Shown here piece by piece: positions 23,843 through 30,679 of a DNA stretch of 36,490 bases. The position numbers and the translations under genes were made by a program. Within the stretch, counting starts at the first letter, position 1; the number at the start of each line of letters is the position of its first letter. Below the pieces are notes generated by a model. The model made no database searches, was not told where the DNA came from, and was given only the letters and a program-made list of their open reading frames with translations. The stretch is from Anaerolineales bacterium (lineage in GTDB: Bacteria > Chloroflexota > Anaerolineae > Anaerolineales > UBA4823). The stretch is from NCBI GenBank assembly GCA_020060465.1, contig JAGVAD010000057.1:1-36490 (forward strand), read 5' to 3'.

Positions 23843-25552
23843 TTATTCCCATCGGATCACAATATGGTCAGGTGGCAACCGATAGATGGAGCCAATGAAC
23901 TCGATCTCCCACCCGGAGATGTAAGATCGAGTAGCGATGATGTCCTTATACCCTTTCGTATTAATATCCGTGAAATCCTCGTAACCTTGCGTCGTCCAAT
24001 AAAACGGCGGTTCAGTCTTCGTCTCAGTCGGGTAGCGGGCATAAAAAGCCGCTTGAGCGAACGCCTGGACTGCTTGTTCCAATTCGAGCGTTTCGGCTTT
24101 GCCCTCCGTTCTTATGGGCAAGGCGGGATAAATCGGCGCGTTAAACAGCCACTGCCGATAAAATGAGACGGCGGACTGATAAAACTGCTGCATCTCAGTT
24201 TGTAATTGCTGCTGGCGCGTTTCACCTAGCTGGCGACTGCGACTTTGGCAGCCTGGACAAGCGTTTCGCACATAAATCAACGTTGGATGTCCGAGTGGTT
24301 TACCTCCCTGGTGATCCACCCATATTTTAACCGGCTCCGCTATGCTCGACACGCGCCAAAATCGCTTTTTGCACACTTCACAAACCGGCCATACGCGAGA
24401 GAACAAGCGACGGAAAGCAGAGGGAGGCATAAAAATTCGGCGCCCGCAGTTGGGGCAGTAACCGGAAGCGAAATCTTTTCGTCCTCCCTGACGCCCACAC
24501 GAACATTCCACTTCTGGCGCCAGGCGGCTGAACAGCCACCCTGAAACCAGAAGCCCTACTGAAACAAGGATGATTTGATTTCGCACCTTGCGCTGCTGCC
24601 AGGCGTTTGCCAGCTCAGCCAACTGCGATGCATCTTGAATGCTCAAATCCTTCAACAAGATCGCCGCATCCGCCTTTTGGAGAGATTGATAAATCGCTCG
24701 ATGTAGATTCTCTTTCCCCAAATGAGCTTCTAAATATTTGAAATTCACCTCATATTGGCGATAATCTGCTGGCGAGGTGATTTGTAATGTGTAATAGGGA
24801 GTTACAATCGTGTCTGTCTCCCCGCTGCCGCTAAAATATATCGCCAGACCTTCGTGATACCAAAGCGGCAATTGGTCAATTCGTTCGGGCTGCAAGGTCG
24901 CGTTGACGTATGCATGAACCAATTCATGTGAAACAGTCTTTGAGATAGAGCGAGACCAGAGCAATTGGTCTGTGGCAGTTGAAGAAACTGCGCCCGGAAT
25001 AGCAATATAGCGCGTCAGTATCGTAACGCCAGCGATGTTTGGGTCGGCGAAAATGGGCTTCAACAAGTCTGGCAGTTGTTGACGGTCTGAATAGAAACGT
25101 ACGAACACATAGCCTTCGGGCGGCGGGACCCCCACTACATCCCGCAGCTTGATAATAGCCGGGTCGTCAGTTGTTGCCAAATCAATCAGTTTCAGACTGG
25201 AAGTAAGTTCAGTGCTCTGGTACCCGCCGGCGAAGATCAGGAAAAATTCGCTATAGGTAAAAATACCTTGCTCATCTTCAGAGCGATTGGAAATCCCTTG
25301 TGAGAGGCACTCATGCAATTGCGTTATCTTGTGCAATTGCGCAGCAAGTTCCTGTTCCGATTTCAACACTGGATTTTTTAAAGAGAATTTCCCATCAGCA
25401 GAGTCGGTATATTCAGCATAGAACGGCTGGCAATCTGGCGCTTCGAGCGCCGAGCCCGCCCGCGCTTTTACAAAGACTGTCCCGAGCAAGCAAAGCATCC
25501 CTGCAAATATTGCTGCTTTGCGCATCAGTCTGGCGATCTTCTTTCCCCACAT
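23843..25552 (-). CDS. Membrane-anchored MA-clan (gluzincin) metalloprotease fused to zinc ribbons
   Basis: A 569-residue multi-domain protein. An N-terminal signal or anchor (about 10-32) is followed by a putative extracytoplasmic peptidase of the peptidase-MA-like type: HELVH at 209-213 and WYHEGLA with Glu234 as third zinc ligand, the HExxH...E gluzincin pattern. A transmembrane helix (about 325-343) follows. Next come two probable zinc ribbons, C350/C352 with C366/C369 and C391/C394 with C432/C435, then a helical C-terminal region of about 130 residues. If the topology is right, the protease domain is outside and the ribbons are in the cytoplasm. The substrate is unknown. GAGGT precedes the ATG. 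It lies 44 bases after the CDP-alcohol phosphotransferase gene and may be co-transcribed with it. Confidence 0.75.
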   Translation of the reverse strand: MWGKKIARLMRKAAIFAGMLCLLGTVFVKARAGSALEAPDCQPFYAEYTDSADGKFSLKNPVLKSEQELAAQLHKITQLHECLSQGISNRSEDEQGIFTYSEFFLIFAGGYQSTELTSSLKLIDLATTDDPAIIKLRDVVGVPPPEGYVFVRFYSDRQQLPDLLKPIFADPNIAGVTILTRYIAIPGAVSSTATDQLLWSRSISKTVSHELVHAYVNATLQPERIDQLPLWYHEGLAIYFSGSGETDTIVTPYYTLQITSPADYRQYEVNFKYLEAHLGKENLHRAIYQSLQKADAAILLKDLSIQDASQLAELANAWQQRKVRNQIILVSVGLLVSGWLFSRLAPEVECSCGRQGGRKDFASGYCPNCGRRIFMPPSAFRRLFSRVWPVCEVCKKRFWRVSSIAEPVKIWVDHQGGKPLGHPTLIYVRNACPGCQSRSRQLGETRQQQLQTEMQQFYQSAVSFYRQWLFNAPIYPALPIRTEGKAETLELEQAVQAFAQAAFYARYPTETKTEPPFYWTTQGYEDFTDINTKGYKDIIATRSYISGWEIEFIGSIYRLPPDHIVIRWE

Positions 25553-25596
25553 TTTCTACCTCTGAATACTTTGGAAACAACCGACCGGCGAAGCGG

Positions 25597-26331
25597 TCAA
25601 TTATGACTTATCTTACTACTCGAAGGGACATTCTGCGCTGGCGCAGCTTTTTCCAGGCGCGCTTTGAGGTCCTGTTCCGCCAGCAGCCGCGCCTGGCGCG
25701 CCGTGGTGAAAATGGCAATACCCAGCAGGAGCAGGATCACAAAGACAGCGATCCAGTCATATACGGTCAATGTCCAGGGGCCAACTTTGATAAAAGGGTT
25801 CCCGATAAAATAGACCAGGGTGTTGGCAGAAATGGCGATCAAACGCGCCTCCGTTGGTCCCAACCTCCCATAAGAAAGCGTGAATTCACCTTTCACACAG
25901 GTGCGAATGAACACCAACACCGACAGCAACAGATAGCCAATCAACGCCAGGCAAGCCAGATCGAAACGAACATAAGGGGAAAGCCCTAATCCGAGAAAGA
26001 TCATCAATTCAATATAAGCATCCACCGCATGGTCAATGTAAAATCCGTAAACCGGTCGCTCGATCTTGCGGTAACGCGCCAGCGTGCCGTCCAGGCTGTC
26101 GCCGAACCAATTGATGACAAAACCCAGACTGGCTAACCAGAGAAAGTTGCGGCTCAGCCCCGATAACGCATAACTTGTAAAGATGATGATCCCTCCAACC
26201 ACGCCGATACCTGTCAGAATGTCTGGCGTCATCCAGGGCGGCATGTGCGCCGCCAGCCAGCGTAATACTGGCCGCTCCACGGGACCGGTGAAGGTATCCA
26301 ATACTCTGCGGTGGGAACGGATATCAGGCAT
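25597..26331 (-). CDS. CDP-alcohol phosphatidyltransferase
   Basis: A 244-residue integral membrane enzyme of the CDP-alcohol phosphotransferase family, which moves a phosphatidyl (or similar) group from a CDP-alcohol to a second alcohol. The complete motif D-x2-DG-x2-AR-x8-G-x3-D-x3-D is present: Asp78, Asp81-Gly82, Ala85-Arg86, Gly96, Asp100 and Asp104 (the last as general base). About six helices follow the usual plan. The acceptor (glycerol phosphate, inositol phosphate, serine and so on) cannot be read from the motif. The ATG at 26331 lies nine bases after the stop of the acyltransferase gene, with AGAGGTG straddling that stop, so the two are coupled. The pair recalls the mycobacterial pgsA-patA arrangement. 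Confidence 0.9.
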   Translation of the reverse strand: MPDIRSHRRVLDTFTGPVERPVLRWLAAHMPPWMTPDILTGIGVVGGIIIFTSYALSGLSRNFLWLASLGFVINWFGDSLDGTLARYRKIERPVYGFYIDHAVDAYIELMIFLGLGLSPYVRFDLACLALIGYLLLSVLVFIRTCVKGEFTLSYGRLGPTEARLIAISANTLVYFIGNPFIKVGPWTLTVYDWIAVFVILLLLGIAIFTTARQARLLAEQDLKARLEKAAPAQNVPSSSKISHN

Positions 26332-26340
26332 CAATCACCT

Positions 26341-27285
26341 CTACATAGCGTTGTTGCCGCCAGGCAACAGCGGATTTTCCGAGAACACCTCGGGCCAGAC
26401 CGGGTGCGGCACCACCCATTGACGCGGGGCCTGGCGGATGATTTCCTCAGCCGCCTCCAAGAGCCGTTCAGCATTGCAAACCATCTCTTGGGCGCGGTCT
26501 TCATACGGTCTCAATTGTATGTAATCGGAAGACAAGAAATGATACCGACCATCTGGCTTTAGCATTGCGCCCATTACGATCACTGGCGCGCCGGCTTTTA
26601 GCGCCAGATAGATATGATGCGTGGGCAAAAGCGCGGGGCGGCCAAAGAAAAGAGGCCGATATTTCAAACCCGGCATTGGGCGGTCAATGCCCGTCAAGAT
26701 CGTCTCACCCTGCGAGAGCCGACGCGCCGCCTGACGCAGGTTAGCAACATTTGCCGGCAGAATCTCCAGCCCAGACCGTCGCCGAAAAGCGTGCTGCCAT
26801 TCGACCGCCTGACTGGTCTGCGGCAAAGATAAGGCGACGCCACGAAAGCCGCGTAACGCCGCCGCTTGAGCCACCAAATCAAAGCCCGCCATATGTAAGC
26901 CCGCGACTAAAACCCCGTGCCGACCCTCCCGCGAACGGGCAATTACTTCTTCTACTTGCGGAGTGAAACAGACGAGCTGTTGAAGCGCCTCGGCGGACTC
27001 GAAATTGCGGAAGAGTTGATAGAAAGCCAGAGCCAGGTAAGTTAACGTCTCTTGCGCGGCTCGATCGAGTTGTTCCGCCGACAAGAGGGCGCCGCTCGAT
27101 ATCCTGCCGCTGACCACCCATTGATTTCCCCGGATTGCCTGAACCAACAGCGTCTCGCGTTGCGCGGCGATCCACCTGGCGATTACTCCAGCAATCCAAG
27201 ATCCAAATTTGGGCGGCAATCTGCGGCTCAAATGAAACGCCAATTTACCCGCTGTCTGGCTATTCAGGATTGCCTGAAGGTCCAT
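26341..27285 (-). CDS. LpxL/PatA-like lysophospholipid acyltransferase
   Basis: A 314-residue acyltransferase of the LpxL/HtrB superfamily (LPLAT). The catalytic HX4D motif is HMAGFD (His131, Asp136). LTGIDRP (197-203) and the GRPALLPTH segment (215-223) match the later conserved blocks, and an N-terminal hydrophobic stretch would hold it at the membrane. Chloroflexota generally lack lipopolysaccharide, so lipid A is an unlikely target. The tight pairing with a CDP-alcohol phosphotransferase suggests acylation of a phosphatidylinositol-mannoside-like or other glycolipid, by inference. ATG at 27285 is chosen since the -10 element TACAAT lies only seven bases upstream, making the message leaderless. 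The 12-codon longer frame would start inside the promoter. Confidence 0.85.
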   Translation of the reverse strand: MDLQAILNSQTAGKLAFHLSRRLPPKFGSWIAGVIARWIAAQRETLLVQAIRGNQWVVSGRISSGALLSAEQLDRAAQETLTYLALAFYQLFRNFESAEALQQLVCFTPQVEEVIARSREGRHGVLVAGLHMAGFDLVAQAAALRGFRGVALSLPQTSQAVEWQHAFRRRSGLEILPANVANLRQAARRLSQGETILTGIDRPMPGLKYRPLFFGRPALLPTHHIYLALKAGAPVIVMGAMLKPDGRYHFLSSDYIQLRPYEDRAQEMVCNAERLLEAAEEIIRQAPRQWVVPHPVWPEVFSENPLLPGGNNAM

Positions 27286-27291
27286 GAACAA

Positions 27292-27318
27292 ATTGTACCA
27301 TCCTTGACGCGTCAACAA
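27292..27318 (-). promoter_or_regulatory. Promoter of the acyltransferase operon (leaderless)
   Basis: On the minus strand TACAAT (27292-27297) puts the start site at about the ATG itself (27285). TTGTTG hexamers occur at 27313-27318 and 27316-27321, 15 and 18 bases away. The -35 region borders or overlaps the T tract of the upstream terminator. Confidence 0.45.
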
Positions 27319-27319
27319 C

Positions 27320-27345
27320 AAAAAAGGACGGGCTGCCGCCCGTCC
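27320..27345 (-). terminator. Intrinsic terminator of the LysM gene
   Basis: GGACGGGC (27326-27333) and GCCCGTCC (27338-27345) make a perfect eight-base GC-rich stem with a four-base loop. On the minus strand it is followed by six T residues (27320-27325) and TGTTG. It lies 40 bases past the LysM gene stop. Confidence 0.85.
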
Positions 27346-27384
27346 AAATGGTTTTCAACGCAAGCTGCGCGCCGATGTTTAAAG

Positions 27385-28020
27385 CTATCGGCCTTCTTTT
27401 TGACAGCGAATACGAATTAACGCATCCAACCAAGGATAAGCGTCGTCGTATTTGGCGCAGGAGACGGCATCCGTCCAGACGTTCTTCACACACACTTGCA
27501 TTTGAAATGTGCGAGGCACATACGATGGCAACCGGAACCAATCGGCGAAATCGCCCTCTTTATTGGTGGTGAAATTGCCAATACGGTAGGAGACGCTCGT
27601 CCCACGCGGGTAAAGCCGCACGTAATAGGAGGTCTTCGGCAGGAAGTTTTCCACCGAGACGAACACGGCGTTCAGACCAGGAAAGATGGTCAACGTTGGG
27701 GCCGCTTTCTCCTGCTTCCCGGTTGGCGTTGCGGTTCCAGCGCCAGGTTTGACGCCGCCCGGGATACACAACACGGTGCCAGCGACGATGACGTAAGGCG
27801 GCTGAAGATTATTTGCTTTGGCGATCTCCTCCACAGTGACCTGGTAGAGATCCGCCAGGTACGACAATGTTTCCCCTTGTTGTACCGTATGTTTGAATTT
27901 GCAGGTTTGCGCCCCCGCTGACGCCTGCGGCAAGACGCTTACGAACAAGGATAGCGCCGCCGCCAGGCTGAATAATACAACCAGCATGGGGGTTCGGTTT
28001 TTCTTTTGATCGTTCTCCAT
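27385..28020 (-). CDS. LysM-domain secreted protein
   Basis: A 211-residue exported protein. A basic N-terminus and hydrophobic core (about 12-35, ending near SASAGA) form a signal peptide, followed by one LysM domain (about 44-87, HTVQQGETLSYLADLYQ and the AGTVLCIP end), which binds peptidoglycan or related glycans. A Thr/Pro-rich linker and a C-terminal beta-rich region of about 100 residues follow, with Cys residues near the end (VCVKNVW, SCAKYDD, RCQKEG) that may form disulfides. No catalytic motif is seen. AAGGAG precedes the ATG by about eight bases. It has its own terminator and a probable promoter, so it appears separate from the CHAT gene upstream. Confidence 0.82.
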   Translation of the reverse strand: MENDQKKNRTPMLVVLFSLAAALSLFVSVLPQASAGAQTCKFKHTVQQGETLSYLADLYQVTVEEIAKANNLQPPYVIVAGTVLCIPGGVKPGAGTATPTGKQEKAAPTLTIFPGLNAVFVSVENFLPKTSYYVRLYPRGTSVSYRIGNFTTNKEGDFADWFRLPSYVPRTFQMQVCVKNVWTDAVSCAKYDDAYPWLDALIRIRCQKEGR

Positions 28021-28096
28021 TCGCTCTACTCCTTATGCGTCGTTCCGAGAGGCCAATCGGCCAACCGGAGCTTACAGGGTAGTTGTTCAGCCATTA

Positions 28097-28102
28097 AGTA
28101 TA
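28097..28102 (-). promoter_or_regulatory. -10 element of the LysM gene
   Basis: TATACT on the minus strand, one mismatch to consensus, with a start near 28090 and a leader of about 70 bases. The leader can form a small GGCC-GATT-GGCC hairpin enclosed by CCG/CGG. No -35 is evident. Confidence 0.35.
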
Positions 28103-28166
28103 GCACTTTTTCGCCTGGTTTCACCTTAGAAATTTGTCCGTGCATGTCCCGCCCGCCTCGAAGCGC

Positions 28167-29711
28167 TCAACCGTTATATGGCTCCAATCTGGCGCCGCAG
28201 CGCAGGCAGAAATTCGCCTTCAGAGAAACGAGCTGCCCACACTGAGCGCAATAACGGCGCGCAAGCGCCAACGCTGCGCCGCACATTTCGCAATAATTCG
28301 TTCCTGCCAGATTGACATGGCCGCACGCTGAACAGACCTGCTCCGACGGTTGAGCAATGTCTCCTGCAGCGGACTTGCCCTTCTCCGAATCTGCTTCGAA
28401 AGAAGTGATATTTTCTATGTTTCCGTGCAACTCGCCAATTACCGCGCCAAATACCTGTCCAATATTTTGGTTTACCTGCACGCTCATCATTTCAGGCAGT
28501 TCCTGCTCCGCCTGCCGCCGGGCTGTTGGGTTGTTGACTGGCTGAAAGAGGGCAAAATCGCCGCTGCGCCGATACAGAACGGGTACGCTCCAATCCATGG
28601 CGTCATCCCGCGCTGCGTTACGCAGCGCCATACGGCCGGCGGCGACTGCATAATCCAGCGGATAACCGGCCACCAGAGCGCGGTAAAATACGCCGCTGAA
28701 AACTGGCGCCAGGTCATCGCGCAGTTTGGACTGCATGGCAACCACCGCTGGCAAGCGCGCTTTGAGCAGCGCAATCGCGATACTGTTCCACAGAGCAGAT
28801 ACATCCCGCTGACCCGTCTGACAGGCAGTGAAAAGCGCCAATCGCACACCCTGACTGCGCAAGATCTCGCATAAGCGATCGGCAGGCAGGGCGTCTAAAT
28901 CGCCGTTTTCATCTTCCAAAGCGATCATTCCGATATGCGCCGAGGTGTCAGCTTGCCCCATAGCCGGGGCGCGAAAAACACCATGCCCGCCGAAATGAAA
29001 GATATCCGTGCGCGGGCTGAGCAACAGTGTTTCACTCAAAGCGCGCATGGTTGCGCCGCGCGCCGTCCGCTGCTCCGCCAGAGCGGCACTGTAATCTGGC
29101 AAATAGGTAGTTTCCAGGCCTGCGATGCCGTCCAAGGCAGCCTTGAGCGTCGCCTGCTCTTGCGGTAAATTGGGCAGAGCAGGTAAACCGCGCGGAGAAG
29201 CCATCGCCACCAGGACGCTTCGCTTCACCGGCGGGGTCTGTTCGGCGTCCGGCGGAAAAGGAAGAGGGAAATCGCGCACGATGGAAACGCGCGTGTCCAG
29301 AGCCAAAAAACCGCTGGCGGTCGGTTCGCCGCGCGCTTCTTGCAGGTAAACCATCTCCCAGGGAAGCGCGCCCAGCTCATCTGCCAGGCGCAAACGCAGT
29401 CGCAGCCCTTGTCCATCGCTCAGCCGCAGCAAACTGGCCGAGATCATCTGTCGTGCGGCAGGGGGAAAAAGCAACTGCGCCAAAACTTCACCCAGGGCGA
29501 TCTGCTGATTGAACTGTTGGTCCAGTTGGCGGCTGAAATATTGATCCAAACGCTGAGCGAGATCCAACGGCGCTTCGACAATCTCTTTGCGCTCCCCCTG
29601 TCCAACCGGCGAATCGAAAACCTGGACAGAAAACGACCGCAATTGGCTGTATTCATCCAGAGCCACATCGTCGGCCTGGATCACGAAATCTTCATACTGA
29701 GTGATTGCCAT
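28167..29711 (-). CDS. CHAT-domain protease with amyloid-motif-like linker and double zinc ribbon
   Basis: A 514-residue protein. An N-terminal alpha/beta region (1-150) includes the ALPWEMVY element (115-122). The CHAT protease domain (about 165-390) has His243 in DIFHFGGHG and Cys297 in LALFTACQTG, an intact dyad. A linker (409-437) alternates Gly, Asn, Gln and aliphatic residues (VNQNIGQVFGAVIGE, HGNIENI), resembling the short amyloid-signalling motifs of bacterial and fungal death pathways. Two zinc ribbons end the protein: C460/C463/C474/C477 and C488/C491/C502/C505. AAGGA lies upstream of the ATG. It starts 45 bases after the nuclease gene, so it may belong to the helicase-nuclease operon. 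The linker call is tentative. Confidence 0.85.
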   Translation of the reverse strand: MAITQYEDFVIQADDVALDEYSQLRSFSVQVFDSPVGQGERKEIVEAPLDLAQRLDQYFSRQLDQQFNQQIALGEVLAQLLFPPAARQMISASLLRLSDGQGLRLRLRLADELGALPWEMVYLQEARGEPTASGFLALDTRVSIVRDFPLPFPPDAEQTPPVKRSVLVAMASPRGLPALPNLPQEQATLKAALDGIAGLETTYLPDYSAALAEQRTARGATMRALSETLLLSPRTDIFHFGGHGVFRAPAMGQADTSAHIGMIALEDENGDLDALPADRLCEILRSQGVRLALFTACQTGQRDVSALWNSIAIALLKARLPAVVAMQSKLRDDLAPVFSGVFYRALVAGYPLDYAVAAGRMALRNAARDDAMDWSVPVLYRRSGDFALFQPVNNPTARRQAEQELPEMMSVQVNQNIGQVFGAVIGELHGNIENITSFEADSEKGKSAAGDIAQPSEQVCSACGHVNLAGTNYCEMCGAALALARRYCAQCGQLVSLKANFCLRCGARLEPYNG

Positions 29712-29756
29712 CCATTGCCATCCTTTGCACGATAAGATTTCCAGTCTGGCAGGGAT

Positions 29757-30671
29757 TTAGAATGCAATCTCAGCGACCTGCTCGAAATCTATATGCACCT
29801 CAAAATCTTCCAGCTCGCTTTCCGCTGCCTCTGCGCCAAAATCGCCGGCGCGCTCGCCTCGATTGCAAAGCGAACGATAAACGCAATAGGCGCAGCGTTC
29901 GATCTGTGTGGTCATTGGGAAAGCGGAGTCGAATGCTTCTCCGCCGGGCGGGTCAGCAAGCTGCGCCTCCGACAGGTTGCCAACTGCCTGCTTGATCTCG
30001 CGCACCAAATTCGTTAACAGGGCATGATCGGCTTGAAAACGAGCGGCGCTATATGTGATCCGTTCCGGCTGATCGGGAAACTCTGGGAACCAATAAATCA
30101 ACTCAATTGACTCGGGTGGAATCGCTTCGCCATGATGAAGCCCCGCCCCGCAGCGCGCCAACAAATATGGATACACGTGCGTCTGCATGCGCTCGATCAA
30201 TCGTTCTCGGCGTGGGCGGCGGCGAGCGGTCTTCCAGTCATAAATGATGAATTTGCCAGCCTCATTCATCAGGACAAGATCGAATTTTGCCAGCAAACGA
30301 TGATCCTCCAGCGGGGCAGAAACGGTGAGTTCCGGGGAGATGAACATACTCTGGCGCAACCCACTGGCAAAGCGTGCAAATTGTCCCCACCATTGGAGCA
30401 ATTCATCCTCACGAATTGAGCTTTCCAACGCCTCTGGTGGGGCGCCAATAAAATACTGCTGCGCCAGACGATGAAACCGCTCACCCAGGCGCATAAAACG
30501 CTCGCTTTCCAGCGCCGGCTCGCTTTCCAGCCCCGGCCAGGCTACGTTAAAAACGTAACGCAGCAAGAACCTGCGGCGGCAATCCACGTAGTCCTGCAAA
30601 TTCGACTGACTGAATAGAAAACCGGCTGGAAAAGCAGCGGTTGACGCTGAATGAGAAAGAGGAGCATTCAT
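29757..30671 (-). CDS. Stand-alone PD-(D/E)XK nuclease with Fe-S cysteines (Cas4/AddB type)
   Basis: A 304-residue nuclease of the RecB/Cas4/AddB family. Motifs run in the expected order: Cys31 (DYVDCRRRFLL), His67 (LGERFHRLA), Glu114, Asp131 in LAKFDLVL, Asp145 and Lys147 in IYDWKTARR, and Gln163 with Tyr167 in the QTHVYPYLL helix. A C-terminal triplet C260/C263/C269 joins Cys31 to make the four ligands of a [4Fe-4S] cluster, as in AddB and Cas4. In AddB the nuclease is fused to the helicase, whereas here it is a separate gene, eight bases after the UvrD-like stop. It would supply the DNA-cutting activity of the complex. No cas1 or cas2 is present, so a CRISPR role is unlikely. Confidence 0.88.
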   Translation of the reverse strand: MNAPLSHSASTAAFPAGFLFSQSNLQDYVDCRRRFLLRYVFNVAWPGLESEPALESERFMRLGERFHRLAQQYFIGAPPEALESSIREDELLQWWGQFARFASGLRQSMFISPELTVSAPLEDHRLLAKFDLVLMNEAGKFIIYDWKTARRRPRRERLIERMQTHVYPYLLARCGAGLHHGEAIPPESIELIYWFPEFPDQPERITYSAARFQADHALLTNLVREIKQAVGNLSEAQLADPPGGEAFDSAFPMTTQIERCAYCVYRSLCNRGERAGDFGAEAAESELEDFEVHIDFEQVAEIAF

Positions 30672-30679
30672 CTTCTTGC

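Noticed and set aside
29757..30671. Cas4-like nuclease as sign of a CRISPR system
   Set aside because: No repeat array and no cas1/cas2 or effector genes in the window. The neighbours are helicases of the AddAB type.
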